From Nocardioides sp. T2.26MG-1 (GTDB taxonomy: Bacteria; Actinomycetota; Actinomycetes; Propionibacteriales; Nocardioidaceae): a DNA stretch of 64,000 bases. The translations under genes were made by a program, and so were the position numbers. Below are positions 46,331-54,682 of the stretch, piece by piece (position 1 is the stretch's first letter; every line of letters begins with the position of its first letter). The notes under the pieces are model-generated. The model made no database searches, was not told the DNA's origin, and was given only the letters and a program-made list of their open reading frames with translations. Location: contig NZ_CATNLZ010000007.1 in assembly GCF_950101795.1 (NCBI RefSeq), forward strand, positions 8,790 to 72,789. The letters run 5' to 3'.

Positions 46331-47269
46331 ATGCGCGTCGTCTTCGCCGGCACCCCCGAGGTGGCCGTGACCGTGCTCGACGCGGTGGCGGCCTCCGCCC
46401 ACGAGCTCGTGGGCGTGGTCACGCGTCCCGACGCCCCCACCGGGCGTGGCCGGCGCCTCGTGGCGAGCCCGGTCGCCGTGCGCGCCGAGGAGCTCGGCGT
46501 ACCCGTCCTCAAGCCCGGCCACCCCCGCGACCCGGGCTTCCAGGACGCGCTGCGCGCCCTGCAGCCCGACTGCTGCCCGGTGGTCGCCTACGGCGCGCTG
46601 CTGCCGCAGTCCGCGCTCGACATCCCCCGGTACGGCTGGGTCAACCTGCACTTCTCGGCCCTCCCGGCTTGGCGGGGCGCGGCCCCGGTGCAGCACGCGA
46701 TCTGGTCTGGCGACGAGGTGACCGGCACCACGACGTTCCGGATCGTCAAGGAGCTCGACGCGGGTCCGACGTACGGCGTGATGACCGAGCGGATCCGGCC
46801 CACTGACACCGCGGGCGACCTGCTGGCCCGGCTCGCCGAGGGCGGGGCGGACCTCCTGGTGGCAACCCTCGACGGCATCGAGAACGGCTCGCTGGTCGAG
46901 CGGGCCCAGCAGGAGGAGGGTGTCTCGTACGCCCCGAAGGTGGAGGTGGACGACGCCCGGGTCGACTGGAGCCACCCGGCCGTCGCGATCGACCGGCAGG
47001 TGCGCGCCTGCACGCCGGCTCCTGGGGCGTGGACGACGTTCGCCGGTGAGCGGCTCAAGCTGGGGCCGGTACAGCGCACGGATCAGCGCCTCGAGCCCGG
47101 AGTGCTCGAGGTCACCAAGAATGCCGTGCTCGTCGGCACCGGCACGGAGGCGGTCCGGCTGGGCGACGTCCGCCCGCACGGGCGCAAGCAGATGGCCGCC
47201 GCCGACTGGGCCCGCGGGGTCCGCGTCGAGTCCGGTGCCCGGATTGGTGCGGGTTCCGGTGAAAGCTGA
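46331..47269 (+). CDS. fmt: methionyl-tRNA formyltransferase
   Basis: This enzyme formylates initiator Met-tRNA using 10-formyltetrahydrofolate. At 312 aa it has FAGTPEVAV at the start and the catalytic segment [15 protein letters not shown], where the family has N-H-S-LLP-RGA. A C-terminal OB-like tRNA-binding domain follows. The ATG lies 4 nt after the def stop. Together with def and rsmB it forms a translation-related cluster. Confidence 0.96.
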   Translation: MRVVFAGTPEVAVTVLDAVAASAHELVGVVTRPDAPTGRGRRLVASPVAVRAEELGVPVLKPGHPRDPGFQDALRALQPDCCPVVAYGALLPQSALDIPRYGWVNLHFSALPAWRGAAPVQHAIWSGDEVTGTTTFRIVKELDAGPTYGVMTERIRPTDTAGDLLARLAEGGADLLVATLDGIENGSLVERAQQEEGVSYAPKVEVDDARVDWSHPAVAIDRQVRACTPAPGAWTTFAGERLKLGPVQRTDQRLEPGVLEVTKNAVLVGTGTEAVRLGDVRPHGRKQMAAADWARGVRVESGARIGAGSGES

Positions 47270-47281
47270 CGCCGGGATCGA

Positions 47282-47287
47282 TACGGT
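47282..47287 (+). promoter_or_regulatory. -10 element of the YjbR-like gene
   Basis: TACGGT lies 7 nt before the ATG at 47295; an ATG at 47289 would be only 1 nt downstream and is unlikely. Confidence 0.45.
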
Positions 47288-47294
47288 CATGACC

Positions 47295-47723
47295 ATGAGC
47301 CGTCCGGCGCATCCTGAGGACACTCGCGACGACCTGGACCCGGTCCTCGACGAGATCTGCAGGTCGCTGCCCGAGGTCGAGCTCGGCACCTCGTGGGGAG
47401 ACCGACCCACCTACAAGGTGCGCGGCAAGGGCTTCCTGCTCTACCGGGCTCCGCACCGCAGCGCGATCGACCCCGCGACGGGGGAGATGTACGACGACCT
47501 GGTGGTGATCATGACCGCCGGTGAGGCCGACAAGCGGGCGCTCGTGGCGGACGAGCGGCTGCCGTTCTTCACCATCGACCACTTCAAGGGGTACGCCGCC
47601 GTCCTGGTCCAGCGGTCCCGTCTCGGAGAGATCGAGCGCGAGGAGCTGACCGAGATCATCACCGAAGCCTGGGCCGCGAAGGCCCCCAAGAGCCTGTCGA
47701 GGAAGTACCTCGGGGATGACTGA
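47295..47723 (+). CDS. MmcQ/YjbR family protein
   Basis: This 142-aa protein has the compact alpha/beta fold pattern of the MmcQ/YjbR (CyaY-like) family, with conserved TSWGDRPTYKVRGKGFLLY and FFTIDHFKGYAAVLV. The biochemical role is unknown; members are often annotated as DNA-binding. The start codon is picked from the -10 spacing. Its last 8 nt overlap the start of rsmB, suggesting coupled translation. Confidence 0.85.
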   Translation: MSRPAHPEDTRDDLDPVLDEICRSLPEVELGTSWGDRPTYKVRGKGFLLYRAPHRSAIDPATGEMYDDLVVIMTAGEADKRALVADERLPFFTIDHFKGYAAVLVQRSRLGEIEREELTEIITEAWAAKAPKSLSRKYLGDD

Positions 47724-49113
47724 TCCCCGCACGCGGGGGCCCCAGCGTGGGAGCCGGGCCACCGGCACCCGTTCCCCCGTCGACCCGGCCCGGCTCGCAG
47801 CGCTCGAGGTGATGAAGGCGGTGCGGGTCGACGGCGCGTACACCAACCTCGTGTTGCCCTCCGTGCTGCGCCAGCACGGGCTCTCCGGCCGGGACGCGGC
47901 GTTCGTCACCGAGCTCGTGTCCGGCACGATCCGGCGGCGGGGGACGTACGACGCGATCCTCGCCGCGTGCGTGGACCGTCCGCTGAGCAAGGTCGAGGCC
48001 AAGGTGCTCGATGCCCTGCGGCTCGGCACCCACCAGCTGCTGTCGATGCGGGTGCCGACCCACGCCGCGATCAGCACGACCGTCGACCTGGTGCGGGCCA
48101 AGGTCAGCTCCGGGGCCGGTGGCTTCGCCAACGCGGTGCTCCGCCAGGTCGCGCGACAGGAGCTCGCCGAGTGGATCGGCCGGGTCGCGCCCGACCCGCG
48201 GGTCGCGCCCACCCGGTTCGCCTCGATCGCCTACAGCCACCCGCGCTGGATCGTGGACGAGCTGCGCTCGGCGGTGGGCGCCGAGGAGCTGTTCGAGCTG
48301 CTGGCCGCCGACAACGAACCGCCCCGGGTGACGCTGGTCGCCCGGCCCGGACGCGGCACCCGGGACGAGCTGCCGGGCGAGCCGACGCCCTACTCGCCGT
48401 ACGGCGTGGTCCTGGCGGGTGGCGACCCCGGCGAGATCCCGGCGGTCGCCGAGGGCCGCGCGGGCGTGCAGGACGAGGGCTCCCAGCTGGTCGCGGTCGC
48501 GATGGCGGCCGCGGCCGTCGACGGTCCCGACCGCCGGTGGCTGGACCTGTGTGCCGGCCCGGGCGGCAAGGCCGCGCTGCTGGCGGCGCTCGCGGCGCAG
48601 CGCGGCGCGTCGCTGGTCGCTGCGGAGCGCCAGGAGCACCGGTCCCGCCTGGTGCAGCGGGCGCTGCGGGGCGCACCGGGCACGCTCGGGATCGTCACCT
48701 CCGACGGGACCGCGCCGCCGTTCGCCCGGGGTGCCTTCGACCGCGTGCTGGTCGACGCGCCGTGCACGGGCCTGGGAGCGCTCCGACGCCGTCCGGAGGC
48801 CCGTTGGCGGCGCCGGGCCGACGACCTGCTCAGCCTCGTGCTGCTGCAACGACGGCTACTGTCCTCGGCCCTCGACCTCACCCGGCCCGGCGGGGTCGTG
48901 CTCTACGCCACCTGCTCGCCGGTGATCTCCGAGACCCGCGGCGTGGTGTCGTCGGTGCTCGAGACCCGCGACGACGTCGTCCTCGAGGACGCCCGGGCGT
49001 TGCTCCCGGACGTCCCCCAGTGTGATGGACCGATGCCGGGCACCGTCCAGCTGTGGCCGCACCGCCACGGCACGGACGCGATGTTCCTGGCACTGCTGCG
49101 GCGTACGGCCTAG
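47716..49113 (+). CDS. rsmB: 16S rRNA (cytosine-967-C5)-methyltransferase
   Basis: This SAM-dependent enzyme modifies C967 of 16S rRNA. At 465 aa it has an N-terminal NusB-like RNA-binding domain (about 25-150) and a Rossmann methyltransferase domain with LDLCAGPGGKAALLAAL. The two catalytic cysteines are in VDAPCTGLG and YATCSP. ATG start overlaps the preceding gene by 8 nt. The 5' end lies in an Arg/Thr-rich extension typical of actinobacterial copies. Confidence 0.95.
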   Translation: MTDPRTRGPQRGSRATGTRSPVDPARLAALEVMKAVRVDGAYTNLVLPSVLRQHGLSGRDAAFVTELVSGTIRRRGTYDAILAACVDRPLSKVEAKVLDALRLGTHQLLSMRVPTHAAISTTVDLVRAKVSSGAGGFANAVLRQVARQELAEWIGRVAPDPRVAPTRFASIAYSHPRWIVDELRSAVGAEELFELLAADNEPPRVTLVARPGRGTRDELPGEPTPYSPYGVVLAGGDPGEIPAVAEGRAGVQDEGSQLVAVAMAAAAVDGPDRRWLDLCAGPGGKAALLAALAAQRGASLVAAERQEHRSRLVQRALRGAPGTLGIVTSDGTAPPFARGAFDRVLVDAPCTGLGALRRRPEARWRRRADDLLSLVLLQRRLLSSALDLTRPGGVVLYATCSPVISETRGVVSSVLETRDDVVLEDARALLPDVPQCDGPMPGTVQLWPHRHGTDAMFLALLRRTA

Positions 49114-49117
49114 GGGC

Positions 49118-49729
49118 TCACGCTGCCCAGATCAACGCGGCCCCGACCTGGTCGACTTGGGCCTGGGTGCTGCCCGGGGCGGGCTGGACGGTCGCGAAGA
49201 ACTCGCCGTGGACCTCGCTGACGAACGTGTGGACATGCGGGAGCACGTCGGCCTTGTCGGGGTCCTGGTAGTCGGCCCAGGTGTCGGCCGACCGCCAGTT
49301 GACGATCACCGATGCCGCACCCTGGGAGCAGCTGAACTTCTCGTCCAGCGGCTTGTCGCAGCGCCAGTCCGCCGAGTCGACGTACACGGGACCGCGCTCG
49401 AGCATGCGCAGTGCTCGTGCGTGGGCCCGGGCTTCCTGGGCCGGGCGCTGGAGCTGCTCGTCGGTCCGGGTCGACTGCGCGGAGGACGGGTCGGTGGCCA
49501 ATCCCGGGTCGTGGCGGGAGGCGCCGGTCGGGTCACCCGAGCCGCCGATCATCGCCACGCCCACGGCGACCGCGGCGACCGCGCCGGCAGCTGCGAGCGC
49601 GACACCGGCCCGGCGCCGCCGGCGGATCCGGGTGCCGGCCCGGGTCGAGACCCGCACCAGCTCGTCGAGGTCCGTCCACTCGTCGTCGACCCGGTCGTGC
49701 AGCGCGGTCGCCAGTGACGTGTCGTTCAT
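49118..49729 (-). CDS. membrane protein, probable partner of the ECF sigma factor
   Basis: This 203-aa protein has a cytoplasmic N-terminus (about 1-40, with a WTDLDELV helix and an RRRRR stop), a membrane helix at about 41-63, and an extracytoplasmic domain with two cysteines that may pair. It overlaps the upstream sigma gene as ATGA, the usual place for an anti-sigma factor. The HxxxCxxC zinc motif of the common anti-sigma family is absent, so the regulator role is inference. Confidence 0.75.
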   Translation of the reverse strand: MNDTSLATALHDRVDDEWTDLDELVRVSTRAGTRIRRRRRAGVALAAAGAVAAVAVGVAMIGGSGDPTGASRHDPGLATDPSSAQSTRTDEQLQRPAQEARAHARALRMLERGPVYVDSADWRCDKPLDEKFSCSQGAASVIVNWRSADTWADYQDPDKADVLPHVHTFVSEVHGEFFATVQPAPGSTQAQVDQVGAALIWAA

Positions 49730-50241
49730 GATGCGGTCTCCTCGGTGAGGTCGGCGTCGACCAGCGGCCGGAGCCGCTGGAGCGCGCGACGGGATCTGGT
49801 GCGGACGGCGGTCTCGGTGAGGCCGAGGTCGCGTGCGGTGTCGGCGACCGACCGGTCCTCCCAGTAGCGCAGCACCACGACCGCCCGGTCGAGTCCGGAG
49901 AGCGTGGTGAGCGCGGCCAGGAGGTCGAGACGGGTCGCCGGGTCGACCGGGGCCGAGTCCGCCGGGCCGATGTGGTCGAGGTGAAGGTCGCGGGGCACCT
50001 CGCTGGAGCGGCGCAGCCGCCGGTGCGAGAGGAACGCGTTGAGCAGCGTGGTGCGTGCGTAGGCGAGCGGGTTGTCGGCCCGCGACACCCGCCGCCACGA
50101 GGCGTACACCTTGGCGTAGGTCGTCTGGGTGAGGTCCTCCGCCAGGTGGTGGTCGCCGGTCAGCAGCAGCGCCTGGCGGTGCAGCTGGGTCCCGGTGGCC
50201 CGCACGAAGTCCCCGAAGTCTTCTGCGTCCTTGCTCGTCAC
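49726..50241 (-). CDS. ECF RNA polymerase sigma factor (SigE-like group)
   Basis: This 171-aa sigma-70 family protein has region 2 (FGDFVRATGTQLHRQALLLTG, then DLTQTTYAKVYASW) and region 4 (LSGLDRAVVVLRYWEDRS, then the helix-turn-helix SVADTARDLGLTETAVRTRSRRAL). GTG start chosen at the conserved domain boundary; an upstream extension is low complexity. It overlaps a membrane protein gene as ATGA. The regulon cannot be read from this window. Confidence 0.9.
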   Translation of the reverse strand: MTSKDAEDFGDFVRATGTQLHRQALLLTGDHHLAEDLTQTTYAKVYASWRRVSRADNPLAYARTTLLNAFLSHRRLRRSSEVPRDLHLDHIGPADSAPVDPATRLDLLAALTTLSGLDRAVVVLRYWEDRSVADTARDLGLTETAVRTRSRRALQRLRPLVDADLTEETAS

Positions 50242-50287
50242 ACCCTTTTGACTCCTCGTGTGGCCCTCGCGTTGCGTCCCTGACGGG

Positions 50288-51022
50288 TCAGTCCAGCACG
50301 TGGCGCAGGTAGCGGCCAGGCGCGTCGAGGTAGGCCTTCCAGTGGTAGACCAGCTCGAGCTCCGCCCAGGTGGTACGCCGGATGCCCCAGTCGCCCACCT
50401 CGAGGATCGTCGCGCCGGGCATCGCCGCGAGCACCGGCGAGTGCGTGGCGCACAGGACCTGGCCACCGCTCTCGACCACCCGGCCGAGCGCCCCGATGAG
50501 CGCGAGCGTGGACGAGAACGACAACGCGGCCTCGGGCTCGTCGAGGCAGTAGAAGCCGGGGGAGTCGAAGCGGGTGCGCAGCACCTCGAGGAACGACTCG
50601 CCGTGGCTCATCTCGTGGAACAGAGGCGCTGTTCGATCGCGGAACGGATTCACCTGCTGTTCCTCGAAGGTGTACCACCCGTGCATCGTCTCGGCGCGCA
50701 GGAAGAAGCCCCAGCGGCTGGCACCGAGTCCGCGCTGGAGGCGCAGTGATCTCGTGAGCGGCGACTCGGTGGCACGAGTGGAGTGGTGTCCCTGGGCCGA
50801 CCCGCCCTCCGGCGACAGGCCGTAGGCCGCGGCGACGGCCTCGACGATCGTGGACTTCCCGGAGCCGTTCTCACCGACCAGGAACGTCACGAACGGCGAG
50901 AGCTTCAGTCCCTCGCCGGCCAGCTGCGCCACCGCCGGGATCGTCATCGGCCACTCCTCGGGGTCGAGCGGGTGCTCGCGGTCCACCGTCACCGAGACCA
51001 CCGGCGGCTGGTCGAAGTCCAT
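50288..51022 (-). CDS. AAA family ATPase (ABC/SMC-like head)
   Basis: This 244-aa protein is a compact ABC-type head with Walker A VGENGSGKST, a signature-like MSHGESFLEVL, Walker B CLDEPEAALS and an H-switch ATHSPVLA. It has no membrane or coiled-coil domain, unlike SMC proteins. This small ATPase group is widespread and of unknown role, sometimes linked to repair or defence. It is divergent from the LigD-type polymerase gene, with two leaderless promoters back to back, and separate from the sigma operon (46 nt gap). Confidence 0.88.
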   Translation of the reverse strand: MDFDQPPVVSVTVDREHPLDPEEWPMTIPAVAQLAGEGLKLSPFVTFLVGENGSGKSTIVEAVAAAYGLSPEGGSAQGHHSTRATESPLTRSLRLQRGLGASRWGFFLRAETMHGWYTFEEQQVNPFRDRTAPLFHEMSHGESFLEVLRTRFDSPGFYCLDEPEAALSFSSTLALIGALGRVVESGGQVLCATHSPVLAAMPGATILEVGDWGIRRTTWAELELVYHWKAYLDAPGRYLRHVLD

Positions 51023-51028
51023 GGCGGG

Positions 51029-51034
51029 AACCTA
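51029..51034 (-). promoter_or_regulatory. -10 element of the AAA ATPase gene
   Basis: TAGGTT on the minus strand, 6 nt before the ATG at 51022. Confidence 0.5.
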
Positions 51035-51049
51035 CGACCTCCCACCCCC

Positions 51050-51055
51050 TAGAGT
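51050..51055 (+). promoter_or_regulatory. -10 element of the LigD-type polymerase gene
   Basis: TAGAGT, 7 nt before the ATG at 51063; divergent from the ATPase promoter. Confidence 0.5.
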
Positions 51056-51062
51056 CGGCCCC

Positions 51063-52040
51063 ATGCCCGCCGCCAAGCCGCCCGCGGTCGAGATCGAGGT
51101 CGACAACCGCGTGGTACGGGTGAGCAACCCCGACCGGGTGTACTTCCCGGAGTCGGGGGCCACCAAGCTCGACCTGGTCGAGTACTACCTCTCGGTCGGG
51201 CCCGGCATCGTCAACGCGCTGTTCGAGCGGCCCTGCATGCTGCACCGCTTCCCGAAGGGCCTGGCGGGCGACAAGGTGCACCAGAAGCGGCTGCCGCAGG
51301 GCGCTCCGCCCTGGGTGGAGACCGTGCGCCTGTACTTCCCGCGCTGGGGACGCACCGCCGACGAGCTGTGTGTCACCGAGCTGGGCTCGGTGATCTGGGC
51401 GGTGCAGATGTCCACCGTCGAGTTCCACCCGTGGAACAGCCGCCGCGAGGACACCGAGAAGCCCGACGAGTGGCGCATCGACCTCGACCCCGGCCCGGAG
51501 TGCCCCTACGACCGGGTCCGCCGGGTCGCCCACGTCGCCCACGAGGTGCTCGACGAGCTCGGCGCGGTCGGCTTCCCCAAGACCAGCGGCAGCAAGGGCC
51601 TGCACGTCTACGTCCGCATCAAGCCCGAGCACGGCCACAAGGACGTACGCCGGGCGGCGCTCGCGTTCGCCCGCGAGGTCGAGCGGCGCCTGCCCGACGA
51701 CGTCGACCTGACCTGGTGGCGCAAGGACCGCGACCCGACCACGGTCTTCGTCGACTACAACCAGAACGCCCGCGACCACACGATCGCCGCGGCGTACTCC
51801 GTGCGCGGCCTGCCCGACGCCCGTGTCTCCACCCCGATCCGCTGGGACGAGGTCGACGACGCCGACCCCCGCGACTTCACGATCTTCACCGTGCCCGCCC
51901 GGTTCGCCGAGCTCGGCGACCTGCACGCCGACATCGACGACGGTGGCGGTCGGGGGCCCTACGACATCACGCCCCTGCTGGAGTGGGCCGACCGCGACGA
52001 GCGCGAGGGCGCGGAGCCGCCCGCGGACCCCGAACCCTAG
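51063..52040 (+). CDS. LigD-type DNA polymerase/primase domain protein
   Basis: This 325-aa protein is a stand-alone archaeo-eukaryotic-primase-type polymerase domain, as in the NHEJ ligase LigD. It shows NPDRVYFPESGATKLDLVEYY, the catalytic DLDPG in WRIDLDPGPE, SGSKGLHVYV, and TIAAAYSVRG. Ligase and nuclease domains are missing, so ligase would be encoded elsewhere. No Ku gene is nearby. Such proteins fill gaps in non-homologous end joining. The TAG stop overlaps the -10 element of rpe. Confidence 0.93.
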   Translation: MPAAKPPAVEIEVDNRVVRVSNPDRVYFPESGATKLDLVEYYLSVGPGIVNALFERPCMLHRFPKGLAGDKVHQKRLPQGAPPWVETVRLYFPRWGRTADELCVTELGSVIWAVQMSTVEFHPWNSRREDTEKPDEWRIDLDPGPECPYDRVRRVAHVAHEVLDELGAVGFPKTSGSKGLHVYVRIKPEHGHKDVRRAALAFAREVERRLPDDVDLTWWRKDRDPTTVFVDYNQNARDHTIAAAYSVRGLPDARVSTPIRWDEVDDADPRDFTIFTVPARFAELGDLHADIDDGGGRGPYDITPLLEWADRDEREGAEPPADPEP

Positions 52041-52043
52041 GAT
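52038..52043 (+). promoter_or_regulatory. -10 element of rpe
   Basis: TAGGAT lies 6 nt before the GTG of rpe and overlaps the stop codon of the previous gene. Confidence 0.55.
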
Positions 52044-52049
52044 CGGTCC

Positions 52050-52712
52050 GTGGGCATCCAGATCACCCCGAGCATCCTCAACGCCGACTTCGCCGCCCTC
52101 GGGGCCGAGGTCGCGCGGATCGGCAGCGCCGACTGGGTGCACGTCGACGTCATGGACAACCACTTCGTCCCCAACCTCACGTTCGGCCCGACGATGGTCG
52201 AGGCGCTGGCCCGGTCGACCGACGTGCCGCTGGACGCCCACCTGATGATCGAGGACGCGGACCGCAGCGCCCTGGCGTACGTCGAGGCCGGGTGCGGCTC
52301 AGTGACGTTCCACGTCGAGGCGGCCAAGGCCCCGGTGCGGCTGGCCCGCGAGATCCGCTCCCACGGCGCCCGCGCGAGCATGGCCCTCCGGCCGGCCACG
52401 CCCGTGGAGCCCTACGAGGACCTGCTGCCCGAGCTCGACATGCTGCTGATCATGACCGTCGAACCCGGGTTCGGCGGCCAGCGGTTCCTCGACCTGTGCC
52501 TGCCCAAGATCCGCCGGGCCCGCGAGCTGATGGACAAGCACGGCATCGAGACCTGGCTCCAGGTCGACGGCGGCATCAGCCTCGACACCATCGAGCGCTG
52601 CGTCGAGGCCGGCGCGGACGTCTTCGTCGCGGGCTCCGCGGTCTACTCCGCCGACGACCCCGACCGAATGGTCGCCGAGCTGCGCGCGAAGGCCGAGGCC
52701 GCTGCCCGCTGA
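52050..52712 (+). CDS. rpe: ribulose-phosphate 3-epimerase
   Basis: This TIM-barrel metalloenzyme interconverts ribulose 5-phosphate and xylulose 5-phosphate in the pentose phosphate pathway, which supplies ribulose 5-phosphate to the riboflavin genes downstream. At 220 aa it shows [49 protein letters not shown] and QVDGGIS. GTG start in a leaderless arrangement. It is followed by a long gap with palindromes. Confidence 0.96.
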   Translation: MGIQITPSILNADFAALGAEVARIGSADWVHVDVMDNHFVPNLTFGPTMVEALARSTDVPLDAHLMIEDADRSALAYVEAGCGSVTFHVEAAKAPVRLAREIRSHGARASMALRPATPVEPYEDLLPELDMLLIMTVEPGFGGQRFLDLCLPKIRRARELMDKHGIETWLQVDGGISLDTIERCVEAGADVFVAGSAVYSADDPDRMVAELRAKAEAAAR

Positions 52713-52749
52713 CCCTCCACGCTCGGGCCCCGGGCCTGGAATCCCTGTG

Positions 52750-52804
52750 GTTTGGTCACCAACGACGGCATTTCTGGGTGCGTCCCTGTCGTTGGTGACC
52801 AAAC
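52750..52804. repeat. large hairpin element, copy 1
   Basis: Perfect 17-bp arms, GTTTGGTCACCAACGAC and its complement, around 21 nt. It starts 37 nt after the rpe stop codon and could be its terminator, but a second homologous copy 120 nt on suggests a repeat family. Confidence 0.85.
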
Positions 52805-52869
52805 GGCGCCTGTGGAGGAGCGGCGGAGTGGCAGCCCGGCGCTGCCGGTGCCGGGGCCGAACGTCTGTC

Positions 52870-52923
52870 GTTTGGTCACCAACCGCGGCACGTCGGGCCG
52901 CGTGTTGTCGTTGGTGACCAAAC
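52870..52923. repeat. large hairpin element, copy 2
   Basis: Perfect 14-bp arms, GTTTGGTCACCAAC and its complement, around 26 nt. Both copies are followed by a similar tail, CTGTGGAG-N-AG. The 937-nt gap 52713-53649 holds these two elements, a Hen1 remnant and the FMN riboswitch. Confidence 0.85.
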
Positions 52924-53062
52924 CGCAGCTGTGGAGTAGCACCGGGCCGCCGAGGGTCACCCTCACGGTCTCGGCCCTCGCCCGGCGGGACTCCAGCCTG
53001 CGGAGGCCTGGCAGCCACAGATCAACGCGACCCGCGCCGACCGACCGGGCACACTGCGCCGC

Positions 53063-53236
53063 GTGCTCCTGACCCTCTCGGCGACGCCCGCGCCCGCCCG
53101 CGACCTGGGGTACCTGCTGCACAAGCACCCCGACCGGGTCCAGGAGTTCACCCAGTCGTTCGGGGCCGCGAGCGCGACACCGGGCGCAAGGGCAGCCTCG
53201 CCCTGCGCGAGCACGGCCTCGGGCTGGAGTCGCTGA
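53063..53236 (+). pseudogene. remnant of Hen1 N-terminus (RNA 3'-end methyltransferase)
   Basis: From the GTG at 53063 the first 37 or so codons read LLTLSATPAPARDLGYLLHK and continue HPDRVQ and SFGAA. This is the start of bacterial Hen1, which marks repaired RNA ends together with Pnkp. The frame then degenerates and stops at 53236 after 57 codons, so most of the roughly 450-aa protein is missing. A CACACT hexamer lies 7 nt before the GTG. A different open frame continues to a stop at 53331, unidentified. Confidence 0.65.
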
Positions 53237-53428
53237 GCCTCTTCGTCGAGGGCGCGCCGCTCTGGAGGGTCCACCAGGTGGTGTTCGCGGTGCTCGCCCT
53301 CGAGTCGGAGCCGGTCGACCCCCGTCTCTAGAGGCCCGGCGTGCGCGGGCGTCTCGCTCTGTGGTCCGGCTCACGCCTGATCGCTTACGTCGCTGTGGCA
53401 CACTCGACCTCGACGAGTTCTCGAACTC

Positions 53429-53570
53429 GCGTGCTCTGGGGTCGGTGTAATTCCGAGCCGGCGGTGACTGGGTGAGAGCCCAGAAGTCCGCGACCCGGTC
53501 ACAGCCAGTGACCGGTTGACCAGGTGAGATTCCTGGACCGACGGTGAAAGTCCGGATGGGAAGCGCACGC
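53429..53570 (+). ncRNA. FMN riboswitch (RFN element)
   Basis: The conserved core is present in order: CCGAGCCGGCGGTGAC, CCCAGAAGTCCGCGACCCGG, GACCAGGTGAGATTCCTGG, CCGACGGTGAAAGTCCGGAT and GGAAG. The closing stem P1 pairs GCGTGC (53429-53434) with GCACGC (53565-53570). FMN binding should lower expression of the downstream riboflavin operon. The ribD ribosome binding site lies about 67 nt after the aptamer. Confidence 0.95.
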
Positions 53571-53649
53571 AGGTGTCGTCCCCACGTGTCCGCACGTGCG
53601 GGTGACCCGTCGGCCCCGGAGTCCGCGAGCGGACATGAGGGGCACCGAG

Positions 53650-54681
53650 ATGGCATTCACCGCGGCCGAGCAGGCGGCGATGTCGCGCGCCCTCGAGCTG
53701 GCGGCCACGCCGGGCGTCCCGCTCGGCCCGAACCCGCGGGTCGGGTGCGTGCTCCTCGACGCCGAGGGCCGCACGATCGCGGAGGGGCACCACCGCGGCG
53801 CCGGCACGCCGCACGCGGAGGCCGACGCCCTCGCCCGGGCCGGCGACCGGGCCCGGGGCGCCACCGCGGTGGTCACCCTCGAGCCGTGCAACCACACCGG
53901 CCGCACCGGCCCGTGCGCCGACGCACTGGTGGCCGCGGGCGTACGACGCGTGGTCTTCGCCCAGCCGGACCCCAATCCGGACGCGGCCGGTGGTGCCGCC
54001 ACCCTGGCCACCGCGGGCGTCGACGTCGAGTCGGGACTCCTGACGGTCGAGTCGGGACTTCTGAACCGCTTCTGGACCTTCGGCCTCGAGCACGGCCGCC
54101 CGTTCGTGACGTGGAAGTTCGCCACGACCCTCGACGGCCGCAGCGCCGCCGCCGACGGCACCAGCCGCTGGGTGAGCTCCCCGGCCGCCCGCCTCGACAC
54201 GCACCGGCTGCGCGCCACCTGCGACGTGATGCTGGTCGGCACCAACACGATCGCCGTCGACGACCCACTGCTGACCGTCCGCGACGAGCAGGACCGGCCG
54301 CCCGCGCACCAGCCGCTGCGCGCAGTGATGGGGGAGCGCGACCTCGACGCCGGGCGGCGCGTGTTTAACGCCGACGCGCCCTCGGTGCGGCTGCGCACCC
54401 GCGAGCCCGAGGAGGCGCTCGCCGAGCTGTTCGCCCGCGGCCGTCGGCACGTCTTCCTCGAGGGCGGTCCCACGCTCGCCGCCGCGTTCCTGCGCGCCGG
54501 CCTCGTCGACGAGATCGTCGTGTACGTCGCACCGATGCTGCTCGGCGCCGGCCGCAGCGCGGTCGCCGACCTCGGAATCACCACCATCGCCGACGCGTTC
54601 CGTCCTCGCGTCACCGACATCACCGTGCTCGAGGGAGAGGAGCCGAACGTGCGGCTCACCCTCGCACCAGGGAAGGACTGA
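53650..54681 (+). CDS. ribD: bifunctional pyrimidine deaminase / reductase RibD
   Basis: This enzyme carries out the deamination and reduction steps after GTP cyclohydrolase II. At 343 aa the N-terminal deaminase has its zinc ligands in HAEADAL and PCNHTGRTGPC, and the C-terminal reductase has TLDGRSA and FLEGGPTLAAAF. ATG at 53650 preceded by gaggggc at 7 nt. Residues 126-139 are a tandem heptad, VESGLLT and VESGLLN, encoded by two 21-nt repeat units. Confidence 0.95.
   Translation: MAFTAAEQAAMSRALELAATPGVPLGPNPRVGCVLLDAEGRTIAEGHHRGAGTPHAEADALARAGDRARGATAVVTLEPCNHTGRTGPCADALVAAGVRRVVFAQPDPNPDAAGGAATLATAGVDVESGLLTVESGLLNRFWTFGLEHGRPFVTWKFATTLDGRSAAADGTSRWVSSPAARLDTHRLRATCDVMLVGTNTIAVDDPLLTVRDEQDRPPAHQPLRAVMGERDLDAGRRVFNADAPSVRLRTREPEEALAELFARGRRHVFLEGGPTLAAAFLRAGLVDEIVVYVAPMLLGAGRSAVADLGITTIADAFRPRVTDITVLEGEEPNVRLTLAPGKD
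54025..54066 (+). repeat. two 21-nt repeat units inside ribD
   Basis: Units at 54025-54045 and 54046-54066 share the core GTCGAGTCGGGACT with the array after aroQ; the second matches intergenic copies at 19 of 21 positions. They read in frame as VESGLLT and VESGLLN at the junction of the deaminase and reductase domains. Confidence 0.85.
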
Positions 54682-54682
54682 G

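Noticed and set aside
52750..52923. tRNA or structured RNA gene
   Set aside because: The structures are simple long hairpins without cloverleaf or known RNA motifs.
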